64,000 nt of DNA from Paenibacillus sp. TCA20 (lineage in GTDB: Bacteria > Bacillota > Bacilli > Paenibacillales > Paenibacillaceae). Made by a program: the position numbers and the translations under genes. Below the pieces are notes generated by a model. It saw only the letters and a program-made list of their open reading frames with translations, was not told the origin of the DNA and did no database searches. Shown here piece by piece: positions 8,363 to 17,129 of the stretch (within the stretch, counting starts at the first letter, position 1; each line of letters begins with the position of its first letter). Where the stretch lies: the NCBI RefSeq assembly GCF_000732325.1, contig NZ_BBIW01000013.1, positions 62,001 through 126,000 of the forward strand. Reading direction: 5' to 3'.

Positions 8363-9469
8363 TTATTCAAATACTTCAATCTCGTTATAGAATGTATCCC
8401 GTTCAACTGGAACACGTCCTGCTCCTTTTACGAGCCAGATCAGCTCCTTGCGGGTGAGTCCCGCTGGAGTCAGAGCACCTGCTGCGTGACTGATCTGTTC
8501 ACGGACAATTGTGCCATGAACGTCAGAGGCTCCAAAGCTTAAGGAGACCTGAGTCAGCTGAGCTCCAATATTAATAAAGTAGGCTTTGATGTGGTCGAAA
8601 TTATCAAGCATGAGTCTTGAGATCGCAATGGTCTTCAGATCCTCATAGGCGGAATTGCGGCGCATGATGCCGGCGTTCTTGCTCTTCGGCTGCATGGATA
8701 GCGGGATAAATACGAGGAATCCCTTCGTCTCATCCTGCAGCTCGCGAATTTGCAGCATATGGTTAATTCGGTCTTCATAGGATTCCACAGATCCGTACAG
8801 CATTGTGGTATGTGTCTTCATGCCAAGCTGATGGGCCGTGCGGTGAACCTCCAAGTAACGATCTACATTTGCCTTGGTAACCTTCATTTTTCTACGATAT
8901 TCATCGGAGAGGATTTCTGCCCCGCCCCCGGTAAGGGATTGGAGTCCAGCCTTCATCAGCTCCTGCAGTACTTCCTTGATGCTGAGGCCGCTGATGCGGG
9001 TGAAGAAATCAATCTCAGCAGCGGTGTAGGCTTTCAGTGTGACATTCGGATATTTCTCGTTTAAAGCAGCGAGGGAATCGACATAATATTGAAAAGGCAC
9101 ATGCTGATTATGCCCGCCGACGATATGGAATTCCCGTACTCCCGGATGAATGTGCTGCTCCACATAATCAATCATTTCTTGTCCTGACAGCGTGTAGGAG
9201 CCTTCCTCGCCCTGATCTTTGCGGAAGTTGCAGAAGGCGCAGCGCGCTTCACACACATTGGTGAAATAGAGGCTCATGTTCTCAATAAAATAAACTTTCT
9301 TTCCGTTCTTACGAAGATTTACTTCGTTAGCAAGCTGTCCGATCGTTAGCAGATCGTCGCTCTCATACAAGTAAACACCATCCTCAAGCGTTAGACGCTG
9401 ACCATTCTGTACCTTCTCAATGATGGCAGCCATCTTCGAGTCCGTATGGGGTGTAATAAGGGTGGACAT
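8363..9469 (-). CDS. mqnE: Aminofutalosine synthase (radical SAM)
   Basis: A 368-residue radical SAM enzyme of the futalosine route to menaquinone. It joins a chorismate-derived enolpyruvyl benzoate to the SAM adenosyl group. The cluster motif CEARCAFC near residue 77 gives CxxxCxxC. It is followed by the YTLSGQEMIDYV and GVREFHIVGGHNQHVP segments and the SLTGGGAEIL motif shared with CofH/MqnC. The ATG has AGGAGG placed correctly. No other mqn gene is in this window, so the remaining pathway genes must lie elsewhere. This points to futalosine rather than the classical Men pathway, in line with Paenibacillus. Confidence 0.93.
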   Translation of the reverse strand: MSTLITPHTDSKMAAIIEKVQNGQRLTLEDGVYLYESDDLLTIGQLANEVNLRKNGKKVYFIENMSLYFTNVCEARCAFCNFRKDQGEEGSYTLSGQEMIDYVEQHIHPGVREFHIVGGHNQHVPFQYYVDSLAALNEKYPNVTLKAYTAAEIDFFTRISGLSIKEVLQELMKAGLQSLTGGGAEILSDEYRRKMKVTKANVDRYLEVHRTAHQLGMKTHTTMLYGSVESYEDRINHMLQIRELQDETKGFLVFIPLSMQPKSKNAGIMRRNSAYEDLKTIAISRLMLDNFDHIKAYFINIGAQLTQVSLSFGASDVHGTIVREQISHAAGALTPAGLTRKELIWLVKGAGRVPVERDTFYNEIEVFE

Positions 9470-9819
9470 GCGTATTCCTCCTAGTCCGTACTTTTTTGGT
9501 TTGTGCCGTGACCATTAATTCATGCTCTCATATAGGTTTACCCGTAGGAGTCCCAAGATCAAACTTCAATAATGAATGGTTGTGAAAAAAGTTACAACTA
9601 CATTTATGACAGCAACTGGATACACTGTGACGAAATATCGACAGTTTGGCTTCAAATACCCTACCTATTATAAACCTCACATTTCGTAGGTTCAATATCT
9701 GGAAATAAAAAGAGTACATTCTTAATAAAAAGCATACCGAAAATGCGGATAGGTAACTCTTGAGGTACGAAAGTCACTGGAGTATAATTTAGTTATCAGG
9801 AAAGAAGGAGGTAAGACTT
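9470..9819. other. Intergenic region with the yutM promoter
   Basis: About 350 bases without a credible gene. The only signal I can support is the promoter at 9760-9788 and the ribosome site AAGGAGG just before yutM. The rest is AT-rich and unremarkable. Confidence 0.6.
9760..9788 (+). promoter_or_regulatory. Likely SigA promoter of yutM
   Basis: TTGAGG at 9760-9765 and TATAAT at 9783-9788 are spaced by 17 bases, 32 bases before the gene. Confidence 0.7.
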
Positions 9820-10179
9820 ATGATTAATATTAGCGAGACAGCGGCAGAGCATCTGAAAGATATGCTCGAACAGCAGGAAACTCCGAACATGTTTCTCCGT
9901 CTTGGTGTGACACCGGGAGGCTGCACAGGGTTCTCCTATGCGATGGGGTTTGATGATAACGAAACAGACGATGATGTATATATGACAATTCAAGATATGA
10001 AAGTAGTCGTGGAGAAGGACAGCCTTCGCTTCCTCGACGGACTTGAGATCGACTTTGAAGAATCCGGTATGACGGGTGGTTTCACCATTCATAATCCCAA
10101 CGCCATTGCGACTTGTGGCTGTGGTTCTTCCTTCCGTACAGCTACGGACGCGGGTAAACCGAACGAAGAGCCTTGCTAA
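9820..10179 (+). CDS. yutM: HesB/IscA family Fe-S assembly protein (YutM type)
   Basis: A 119-residue A-type Fe-S carrier. The three conserved cysteines are present: one in GGCTGFSY and two in TCGCGSSF. The core domain ends near residue 107 and a short tail ending EEPC follows, with one extra cysteine. A strong AAGGAGG site precedes the ATG. YutM in B. subtilis sits in the same neighbourhood as yutI, yuzB and yutJ, so the local Fe-S set is conserved. Confidence 0.9.
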   Translation: MINISETAAEHLKDMLEQQETPNMFLRLGVTPGGCTGFSYAMGFDDNETDDDVYMTIQDMKVVVEKDSLRFLDGLEIDFEESGMTGGFTIHNPNAIATCGCGSSFRTATDAGKPNEEPC

Positions 10180-10225
10180 TCGTTGGAAGTTATAGTTTCT
10201 TAAGTATTAAGACGCTGTGAATTTG

Positions 10226-10275
10226 ACCTTCTGAGCTATGTAAGCAGTATGCTTATTTAGTCCAGAAGGTTTTTC
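10226..10275 (+). terminator. Terminator after yutM
   Basis: ACCTTCTG pairs with CAGAAGGT across a long loop and is followed by TTTTCGTTT. Confidence 0.65.
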
Positions 10276-10333
10276 GTTTATCATGAAGCTTAGACAGACT
10301 TAGTTAAGTCAGCATAGAGGGGAGCTTGTCAGT

Positions 10334-10600
10334 GTGAGTTGGTTCTTTGCAGGTGTTTTTTGGCTGGTTTCTTTATCGGCCTTCATTTTTGGGTTGAATT
10401 TAACAAGAGAATTACATAAGAGCACAGACTATAACTCAAACGATTCCTCAGCAGGGTGGTTTTTTGATATCTTTTCCTCAATTACAAGGCTGATCATGGC
10501 CTTCTTTAGCATCCTTCCTTGGTGGCTTGCAAGGACTGTTCTTTTTGGAATTAGTATTATAATGTTTCTATTAGGAATTAATGTAATGAAAATAATGTAA
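10334..10600 (+). CDS. Small membrane protein of unknown function
   Basis: An 88-residue protein starting at GTG behind AGGGGAG. One hydrophobic segment spans about residues 3-22, and a second hydrophobic region (roughly 49-87) could hold two helices split by PWWLART. The loop between them is polar (STDYNSNDSSAG). I do not recognise a family. It stands alone between the yutM terminator and a broken gene. Confidence 0.6.
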   Translation: MSWFFAGVFWLVSLSAFIFGLNLTRELHKSTDYNSNDSSAGWFFDIFSSITRLIMAFFSILPWWLARTVLFGISIIMFLLGINVMKIM

Positions 10601-10616
10601 CTACGTATATCAGTTT

Positions 10617-10811
10617 CTACGTTTTCTTGGCATCCACGATAAGTGACACGAACCCGAGCTGCTCTCCTGTATTCCTATGGTCAAATTGTTTGGAGCGGTA
10701 GATGAATCCGTCCTGCGGATTCCACTCCTTTTCATGAAACTTGCCTTGCTCATCGCAATATTCCAGTAAAGAAACTATAAAGCCAGCCTCTTCAAACATG
10801 GACGTATGACT
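10617..10811 (-). pseudogene. Remnant of a SAM-dependent methyltransferase (C-terminal end only)
   Basis: A 60-codon frame on the minus strand reads like the extreme C-terminus of a Bacillus-type SAM-dependent methyltransferase: FEEAGF..SLLEYCDEQGKFHEKEWNPQDGFIYRS and ending LGFVSLIVDAKK (segments quoted separately). Continuing upstream, the frame gives only HTS before a TGA, and the SAM-binding domain is absent. There is no ribosome site before the internal ATG. I read it as a 5'-deleted gene fragment. The family match is from memory of similar C-termini. Confidence 0.6.
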
Positions 10812-10898
10812 TCATATTTCATGCCGAACTTCCGATACAAACTTTATATCATTGTTCTTTGGGAACGGTATAAAGGGGAAATCATACTGATACATAAA

Positions 10899-11744
10899 AT
10901 GATAAGGAACACGTTATTTTTACTTGTCGTGATAGCACTACTTGTTATTGTCGTGAGGAAGGTATCCGAGCCTGTCTTCTCTGAATTGATTACTCAGCCG
11001 ATTACCGATAAAATAGCGCGAGATGCACTGGAGGATCTGCCACTTCCTCCGTCGCAGAAGGAACTGATTGCATATGCTCAGCAGCTTGCCGAGGAGGGGA
11101 CAGTGCAATATTCTACAGACCTGACCCTGCAGTACGAACAGGCATCGGGTGATCGTAAGGGCATTATGACGGCTGCTTACAAGGAAACGCTGCTTGGCTT
11201 TATTGATATGGAATCTTCATCGCTGGCCGAGATTTCTAATCGTCCGATCTATGAAGAGAAGGTGATGATATCGAGCTCTCTGGCGGCGGATATAGAGGGA
11301 GAGCAATATGCACAGACCCGTGCAGATCAAGATCAGCAGGCTGGCATGGATGACATGCAGCAAGAGCAGGAGCCAGGTATGAAGCAGCAGGATAATGAAC
11401 AGAAGCAAGAAGCGCATAAGGAAGATAGTGAGGTACAAGATAAGCTTATAACGACAGACACTTTGGCTTCTGATGTTAAAGTAGGGGATGTGACGGATAG
11501 GGATGAAGGTTCCAGTTCAGGAAGCACCAATACGAGCTCCGAATCCACTGACGTCGCAGCTGACAGCGAGGTCCCGACCGCAGGCAATGAAGGAGTAGCT
11601 TTATATGTAAATGAGGTATACTTTGACCGTTATCCTAATCTTGAGGAGGCGCTTCGGCTGGCAGCACTGGTTGAAAATGCCGCATTGATTGATCTGCGTA
11701 CAGAGCAAGTCGTCTGGGACAATTATAAGCGCAGCACAGATTAG
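10899..11744 (+). CDS. Membrane-anchored protein with Gln/Glu-rich linker, unknown
   Basis: The 281-residue version starts at the ATG at 10899, giving a basic head and a hydrophobic segment (about residues 3-19) that anchors the protein in the membrane. The ribosome site is doubtful: GGGGAAA lies 17 bases from this ATG but 7 from a CTG at 10887. Residues 30-150 look folded, about 150-230 are a disordered Q/E/D/S/T-rich linker, and the last 45 residues look folded again (ALYVNEVYFDRYPNLEEALRL). The predicted topology is extracytoplasmic. No family is recognised. Confidence 0.6.
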   Translation: MIRNTLFLLVVIALLVIVVRKVSEPVFSELITQPITDKIARDALEDLPLPPSQKELIAYAQQLAEEGTVQYSTDLTLQYEQASGDRKGIMTAAYKETLLGFIDMESSSLAEISNRPIYEEKVMISSSLAADIEGEQYAQTRADQDQQAGMDDMQQEQEPGMKQQDNEQKQEAHKEDSEVQDKLITTDTLASDVKVGDVTDRDEGSSSGSTNTSSESTDVAADSEVPTAGNEGVALYVNEVYFDRYPNLEEALRLAALVENAALIDLRTEQVVWDNYKRSTD

Positions 11745-11904
11745 CCGGTGCAATAACACTATACCCCTATAAAAATTTCACTTCATAATCGCGTAAGTAT
11801 TCAATAGCATCTATGACAATTTCCCTGAACATATGTTAGCATATAGACATGGAAATTCTAAGTTGATACTACATCACGAGATCATGAAAAGTGAGGTATA
11901 CAAT

Positions 11905-12291
11905 ATGCTTGAAATGGAACGGATTCATCATGTCAGTCTTGCGGTTCGGGATATCGAGCGCGCCCATGCTTTTTATTCGGAAAAGCTGAAGTTTAAGCGG
12001 CTGGAGCGTCCGCCCTTTAACTCCACGGGAGTATGGTATGCGATCGGGGAGCATCAACAGCTGCATTTATTGGAGCATCCTGCAGGAGATACGCTGAGAG
12101 AGCGTGGAATTGACACGACGGATGGACATTTTGCAATATGGGTGAAGAGTCATAAGGCGACAATTGAATGGCTGGAGTCTCAGAACATCCCGTATGAAGC
12201 AAGACCCGACAGTGTTGCTGGATTTGCCCAAATTTTCATTCTGGACCCCGACCACAATATTATTGAATTTGGTGCCCCGTATTCTTCCTAA
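11905..12291 (+). CDS. VOC (glyoxalase/bleomycin-resistance fold) family protein
   Basis: The 128-residue protein starts at ATG 11905 behind GTGAGG; 24 upstream in-frame codons lack a ribosome site. It shows two beta-alpha-beta modules: ERIHHVSLAVRDIERAHAFYSEKL at the start and GHFAIWVKSH..IFILDPDHNIIEF later (segments quoted separately). H7, H50 or H72 and the final E are possible metal ligands. The substrate is unknown. Glyoxalase, dioxygenase and resistance proteins share this fold. Confidence 0.8.
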   Translation: MLEMERIHHVSLAVRDIERAHAFYSEKLKFKRLERPPFNSTGVWYAIGEHQQLHLLEHPAGDTLRERGIDTTDGHFAIWVKSHKATIEWLESQNIPYEARPDSVAGFAQIFILDPDHNIIEFGAPYSS

Positions 12292-12329
12292 TATGCCGGC
12301 ACTACGCCAGCTTCGATCTATATAAAAAA

Positions 12330-12400
12330 ACGACTACCTTTTATTCGTTAGGATTCGGCCCATCTAAAAATGGACTGAATTCTAAAGAATACGTAGTCGT
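12330..12400 (-). terminator. Terminator of the 75-residue minus-strand gene
   Basis: ACGACTAC pairs with GTAGTCGT, with an additional inner stem containing ATTC/GAAT. A seven-T run follows on the minus strand. Confidence 0.75.
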
Positions 12401-12409
12401 CCTCGTATA

Positions 12410-12637
12410 TTAAACTTCCGTTTGGAAAATGACCGTGTCACGGGAATAATGATGCTCTCTGCCGTCTTCACTTCTTAACCGCACTTTATCATTGGAGAAC
12501 ATTTCTACATGACCCCGGGCAATTTCGCAATAGACGCCAGCAGAATCCTCCTGCCAAACGGAAACGACGGTTTGAGATAAGGCCGCAGTAAAAAACTCGA
12601 TGTTTTTTTGCAGCGTTCTGGATTTATTGGAATTCAT
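12410..12637 (-). CDS. Hypothetical 75-residue protein
   Basis: It starts at ATG 12637 with AAGGAGG 5 bases upstream. A longer in-frame start lacks any ribosome site. The sequence is soluble. It has an N-terminal helix (KSRTLQKNIEFFTAALSQT) and then what looks like a small beta barrel (VVSVWQEDSAGVYCEIARG). Own terminator and promoter space suggest a monocistronic gene. The family is not recognised. Confidence 0.65.
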   Translation of the reverse strand: MNSNKSRTLQKNIEFFTAALSQTVVSVWQEDSAGVYCEIARGHVEMFSNDKVRLRSEDGREHHYSRDTVIFQTEV

Positions 12638-12814
12638 CGTATCCTCCTTCTTTCGTAAGGTGACAACTACGTTCACGTATAATAGCACTGACGTAAACAC
12701 TTTACCCTACTCTATTCTCTATTGTAAAGCATCCCGTCAAATTTGGTAGAAACATTCTCATATTTTTAGTAACTTGATATTCAAGAATCGCAATATGGGT
12801 CAACCTTGGGTGAT

Positions 12815-12867
12815 TTTACATTGCGTTTACACAAAGAGTTTACAATAAAAATGAATAACTATTATAG
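12815..12867 (+). promoter_or_regulatory. Pho-box-like repeats and promoter of ppk1
   Basis: TTTACA occurs three times as a direct repeat, at 12815-12820, 12826-12831 and 12839-12844, with spacers of 5 and 7 bases. This fits the PhoP box of B. subtilis (TTAACA-like hexamers about 5 bases apart). The third copy is also a plausible -35, with TTATAG at 12862-12867 17 bases later. Confidence 0.55.
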
Positions 12868-12909
12868 AAAAAGAGAGTAAGCTCAATCAAGCTTCGAACA
12901 ATACGCTTC

Positions 12910-15021
12910 ATGAGTGAGGGAAGTATGAAAAAGGAGAATTATAATCACGACATGAACCCATATCTGAATCGGGATTTAAGCTGGCTGGAATTCAACAGAA
13001 GAGTGCTTGAAGAAGCACAGAGCCCGGATACACCCCTGCTGGAACGCGTCCGCTTCCTATCCATTGTCACGACCAACCTGGATGAGTTTATGAGCGTACG
13101 TGTAGCAGAGACCAGAGAGAAGATCAAGGCTGGCTTCACGAAAAAGGACTTTACCGGATATACAGCAACAGGTCTATATCGAAGACTGATGAAACGAACG
13201 ATGAAAATGGTCAGTGAGCAGTATCGTTCATACCGTGATTTGCTGAGACAACTGAGCAAAAAGGGGATCGTATTTATGGAATATACGGACCTGAATGCAA
13301 CCCAGCAAAAAGCGATGGAGCAATATTTTCACGATATTGTATTTCCCGTGCTGACACCTATGGCTGTAGACTCCAGCAGGCCTTTTCCACTCGTACACCA
13401 TAAATATGTGTATTTGGCCGTAGTTTTGCGCAAGGAAGATAGCAAGGAAGCGAATGATCATTATTTTGCGATTGTACAGGTTCCTTCTAATATTCCGCGT
13501 GTCATCTCAGTTCCGCTGCGTTCTAATAGCAAGAAGAAATCATTCATACGAATTGAAGAACTGATAAAACATCATATTCATTCATTGTTCAGCGGGTACA
13601 TTCCAGAAGCCGTTCATGGCTTTAGACTAACGCGAAATTCGGACTTGTACATCAATGAGGAAGAAGCAGAGGATTTGCTCGAAGAGATTGAAAAAGAGCT
13701 GAGAAGACGCAGAAGAGGTGCGCCTGTACGTCTTGAAGTGGAGCAGGGAATTCATCCGTATGCACTTGAATATTTACAGGAAGAATTCTCGATAGGCTCT
13801 GATGAAATATTCGAAATTCAAGGGCCGATGGATCTTGGATTTCTAAGTGGATTTGTGGATCAGCTCGAAGGATATACCCATTTGAAATATCCCTCCATCA
13901 AGCCTGTTTATCCAGATATCTTCAATACTGAGGAGAGCATGTTCCGCATACTGCGAAGACAGGACGTATTGCTGTACCATCCATATGAGTCTTTTGATGC
14001 GGTTACGGATTTTGTAGAAGAGGCATCCGAGGATTCGCAGGTCATGGCAATCAAGATGACCTTGTATCGGGTCAATGGAGACTCCAGACTGATTGCAGCA
14101 CTTGCTCATGCGGCAGAGATGGGCAAGCAGGTGACCGTTGTTGTCGAGCTGAAGGCGAGATTTGATGAAGAGCGAAACATCGCTTGGGCGAGGAAGCTGG
14201 AGAAGGCAGGCTGCCATGTCGTATACGGCCTTGTCGGTCTGAAGACACATGCCAAGATCATTCTCGTCGTTCGAAAAGAACAAAATATGCTCAAGAGATA
14301 CGTCCATGTAGGCACAGGCAATTATAATGCGAGCACAGCACGGGTGTATACAGATATCGGACTTCTTACTTCAGATCCGCAGATCGGCGAGGATGCTTCT
14401 GAAGTATTTAACGAAATAACGGGATATTCCGCAGCCCAAGGCTTGCAGCAGCTTCATATCGCACCGGATGGACTGAAATCAAGGCTGTTCGAGTTGATAC
14501 GCAGAGAAGCAGAAAATGCAGCACAGGGTAAACCGGCTCAAATCATCGCCAAGATTAATTCCCTGTCCAACCAGGAGTTGATTGACGAGCTCTACGCTGC
14601 TTCACAGGCAGGAGTCAAGATTCAGCTGATCGTTAGAGGTGTATGCTGCCTTCGTCCCGGAATAGAAGGGCTTAGCGAGAATATCCGGGTCATCAGTATC
14701 GTTGACCGGTTCCTTGAGCATTCACGTATATTTTATTTTCAGAACCATAAAGATCCAGAGGTCTACCTATCCAGTGCGGACTGGATGACTCGTAATCTAA
14801 ATCGCCGGATTGAGCTGATGTGTCCAGTGCATGATCCACAGCTTAAGCAAACGATTGTCAATATATTGGAATTATCGTTACAAGACAATGTGAAGGCCCG
14901 GCTCCTTCTATCGAACGGGAATTATGTTCCTGTTACGAATGATGAGCCGAGCCTGAGAAGTCAATTCGAAGCACTTAAGATCAAAACGTGGAAGAAAGAG
15001 AAAGCGACCATTTCAAGCTAA
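12910..15021 (+). CDS. ppk1: Polyphosphate kinase
   Basis: A 703-residue kinase that reversibly makes polyphosphate from ATP. The N-terminal segment YLNRDLSWLEFNRRVLEEA is the family hallmark. The catalytic half has KTHAKIILV, the HVGTGNYN motif with the phosphorylated histidine, and the second HKD-like region SSADWMTRNLNRR. The start is uncertain. ATG 12910 has no clear site, ATG 12925 has GAGGGA too close, and ATG 12952 has AAGGAG 15 bases away. The 3' end overlaps the opposing ppx gene by 41 bases. Three Pho-box-like repeats upstream suggest induction under phosphate limitation. Confidence 0.95.
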   Translation: MSEGSMKKENYNHDMNPYLNRDLSWLEFNRRVLEEAQSPDTPLLERVRFLSIVTTNLDEFMSVRVAETREKIKAGFTKKDFTGYTATGLYRRLMKRTMKMVSEQYRSYRDLLRQLSKKGIVFMEYTDLNATQQKAMEQYFHDIVFPVLTPMAVDSSRPFPLVHHKYVYLAVVLRKEDSKEANDHYFAIVQVPSNIPRVISVPLRSNSKKKSFIRIEELIKHHIHSLFSGYIPEAVHGFRLTRNSDLYINEEEAEDLLEEIEKELRRRRRGAPVRLEVEQGIHPYALEYLQEEFSIGSDEIFEIQGPMDLGFLSGFVDQLEGYTHLKYPSIKPVYPDIFNTEESMFRILRRQDVLLYHPYESFDAVTDFVEEASEDSQVMAIKMTLYRVNGDSRLIAALAHAAEMGKQVTVVVELKARFDEERNIAWARKLEKAGCHVVYGLVGLKTHAKIILVVRKEQNMLKRYVHVGTGNYNASTARVYTDIGLLTSDPQIGEDASEVFNEITGYSAAQGLQQLHIAPDGLKSRLFELIRREAENAAQGKPAQIIAKINSLSNQELIDELYAASQAGVKIQLIVRGVCCLRPGIEGLSENIRVISIVDRFLEHSRIFYFQNHKDPEVYLSSADWMTRNLNRRIELMCPVHDPQLKQTIVNILELSLQDNVKARLLLSNGNYVPVTNDEPSLRSQFEALKIKTWKKEKATISS

Positions 15022-16504
15022 GCTTCCAGGCCCTCTCAACATCTTTCTTAGCCTCCGTTAGTTCAACCAGTTCCACAGACGGCTCCCTGCTGCAGCTTAA
15101 CTGCAGGTGCAGGGCGTCGTCTGTTTTTTGCATTTCCACCCTTTGGATCGCTTTTCCTCCACTGTACAAAGCACGGGCGAGCTTAAGCAGGGAGCCGATT
15201 TGGTGTATTTTCTCCACATCTGCAGGTGTCAAAATATCCAAATGATCTTGGATTTGCTTGGGCGTACGGTTCTTATGGTAATCACAGACGATAGCAGAGA
15301 TGACCGTTTCTCGATGACTGAGTCCCCACATGCCTTTGTTCATGAGCCAATACATGGAATGGGAGCTTGCCCGGTGGTGATGTACCCGCTCTCCTAATCT
15401 GTGAAGCATAGACACAGCATAAATGATGCGCTCATCCTGTGTCTGTCCTTGGCCTATAAGTGTAGTGTGAAGTCGCTTCATTAGGCTGTAGACTTGATCA
15501 AGCTCCTCCTGCGGTGCAAGTGAATCATAGGCAAGAGCATTGTGGACACTCTTGTACAAGACATCCTGATCCATAAACTGAGGGAATTGCCGATGAAGGG
15601 GCTCATAGAACAACCCGTCACGAAGTCCTGCTCCGCTCACCACATAATGGGTAGACCGTAATAGCTCGAAGATCGTCTGCAGCAGAATAATACCAGGAAT
15701 GATCAGATCGGTTCGATCCTTGGATAAGCCAGGGGTCTTCTTGCGCTGGTCATATGGAATATATGGAAGCGTGTCATAGAAGGACTGAATATCAGCCTTG
15801 CTCATCATGTACCCGTGCATAAGCGGAAGGGAATAGGCTTGTCTCTTCTGAACCATTTTTGCCAAGGCACGAACGGTGCCGCCAAGACCGACGAGTGGAA
15901 GATTCGGATGTGTCAGCAGCCAGTCCTCCTCCTTCAAGGCCGTAAGGATCGACTGTTTGAATCCTTGCACGGTTTCTGAACGCCAGTAATCGGCTGTGCC
16001 GTAACGTGCATGAGAATTAACCGCACCATATGGGATCGATAAGCTTGCTCGATACTCGCGGTTAAGGAACAGTGTGATCTCTGTACTTCCTCCTCCGATA
16101 TCAATGATATATCCGTCCTGGAGGGGGATGGATTCTCGCACGCCGAGAAACCCAAGTCGTCCTTCGTCCTCTCCGGAAATAAGCTCAATGGTAAGTCCGG
16201 TCGCCGCTCTGATCCAGCCTGTAATCTCCTCGCTGTTTGCAGCGTTTCGAATGGCTGCGGTTGCCGCTGCCCGGATATGTAAGACACGGTATGCTGAACA
16301 GATATCCTGATAGCTCAGCAGAACGGGAATGATCGTATCTATATTTTCTTTGGTGATGGTGCCGTCAGGACTCACTTTTTGACTGAGCCTGGCGGCATAC
16401 TTTTTCTCATGGAGAACCCTATGCTCTCCGGAATGTAGTACTTCGTATATTACGAGTCGGATCGAGTTCGATCCAATATCAATGATGCCAGTTCGATGAT
16501 TCAT
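14981..16504 (-). CDS. ppx: Exopolyphosphatase / GppA family with HD domain
   Basis: A 507-residue protein with an ASKHA fold. The phosphate loops are TGIIDIGSNSIRLVIYE at the N-terminus, ISGEDEGRLGFLGV near 140 and YIIDIGGGSTEITLF near 155. From about residue 320 there is a helical HD-type domain, with histidines in ISMLHRLGERVHHHR-like text. It should release phosphate from polyphosphate, or degrade pppGpp. It faces ppk1 tail to tail, so the making and breaking genes are paired. An AAGGAG site precedes the ATG. Confidence 0.93.
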   Translation of the reverse strand: MNHRTGIIDIGSNSIRLVIYEVLHSGEHRVLHEKKYAARLSQKVSPDGTITKENIDTIIPVLLSYQDICSAYRVLHIRAAATAAIRNAANSEEITGWIRAATGLTIELISGEDEGRLGFLGVRESIPLQDGYIIDIGGGSTEITLFLNREYRASLSIPYGAVNSHARYGTADYWRSETVQGFKQSILTALKEEDWLLTHPNLPLVGLGGTVRALAKMVQKRQAYSLPLMHGYMMSKADIQSFYDTLPYIPYDQRKKTPGLSKDRTDLIIPGIILLQTIFELLRSTHYVVSGAGLRDGLFYEPLHRQFPQFMDQDVLYKSVHNALAYDSLAPQEELDQVYSLMKRLHTTLIGQGQTQDERIIYAVSMLHRLGERVHHHRASSHSMYWLMNKGMWGLSHRETVISAIVCDYHKNRTPKQIQDHLDILTPADVEKIHQIGSLLKLARALYSGGKAIQRVEMQKTDDALHLQLSCSREPSVELVELTEAKKDVERAWKLSLKWSLSLSSTF

Positions 16505-16692
16505 GTCAGCAAGCCACTCCTTTTTGTGAGACTCCCAGGTGATTCCTGATTGAATATTGCATTATTACCATCCTATCGCTTGTTAGATGCAGATATACTC
16601 GAATGAAATCAGTACCAGGTTATGTATAAAGCCCATGTCTAAATATATGTACTATATTGTAACAGCTTAAACAGACAGCATAAACAAAAAAA

Positions 16693-16718
16693 CCGCCTCT
16701 CCAGATAGGAGCAAGCGG
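16693..16718 (-). terminator. Terminator of the 67-residue membrane protein gene
   Basis: CCGC-CTCC pairs with GGAG-GCGG around AGATA, and a seven-T run follows on the minus strand. Confidence 0.75.
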
Positions 16719-16745
16719 ATATTTTGCACATCACGGTTTATTGCT

Positions 16746-16949
16746 TTACGAAGTAATGAACTCAATGACACTGATAAAAATACCTGTAAAGATGAGAGAG
16801 AAGACGATACAGCCAATTCCAAAACCGATATGCTTCTTGTCACGGATAAATTTAATGCCTGTCACGAAAGTAAGAATCGTTACAGCAACAAGTACGAGAA
16901 CGATAGCAAAATAAGCGACCCCGTATAGACTTTCAATAAATTGCGCCAC
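16746..16949 (-). CDS. Small two-helix membrane protein, unknown
   Basis: A 67-residue protein starting at GTG behind GGAAGGGAG. Two membrane helices (about 11-32 and 42-62) are joined by a basic loop FIRDKKHIG. The compact hairpin shape is common in Bacillus stress or sporulation membrane peptides, but I recognise no family. It has its own terminator. Confidence 0.65.
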   Translation of the reverse strand: MAQFIESLYGVAYFAIVLVLVAVTILTFVTGIKFIRDKKHIGFGIGCIVFSLIFTGIFISVIEFITS

Positions 16950-17129
16950 TTTAGTTAGTGCTCCCTTCCAGGGTTATAATCTGCTTGCAATGTTTCTATA
17001 AGTTTAACCAAAACAGGCTCTCTACAAAGGCATACATACAAGAGAAGCAAGTCTTCCGCCAATATATATGTAGTATATACCACGCTTAAGTTCATCCTTA
17101 AATCTTATATAGAGGGGAGAAGGAAGAAA

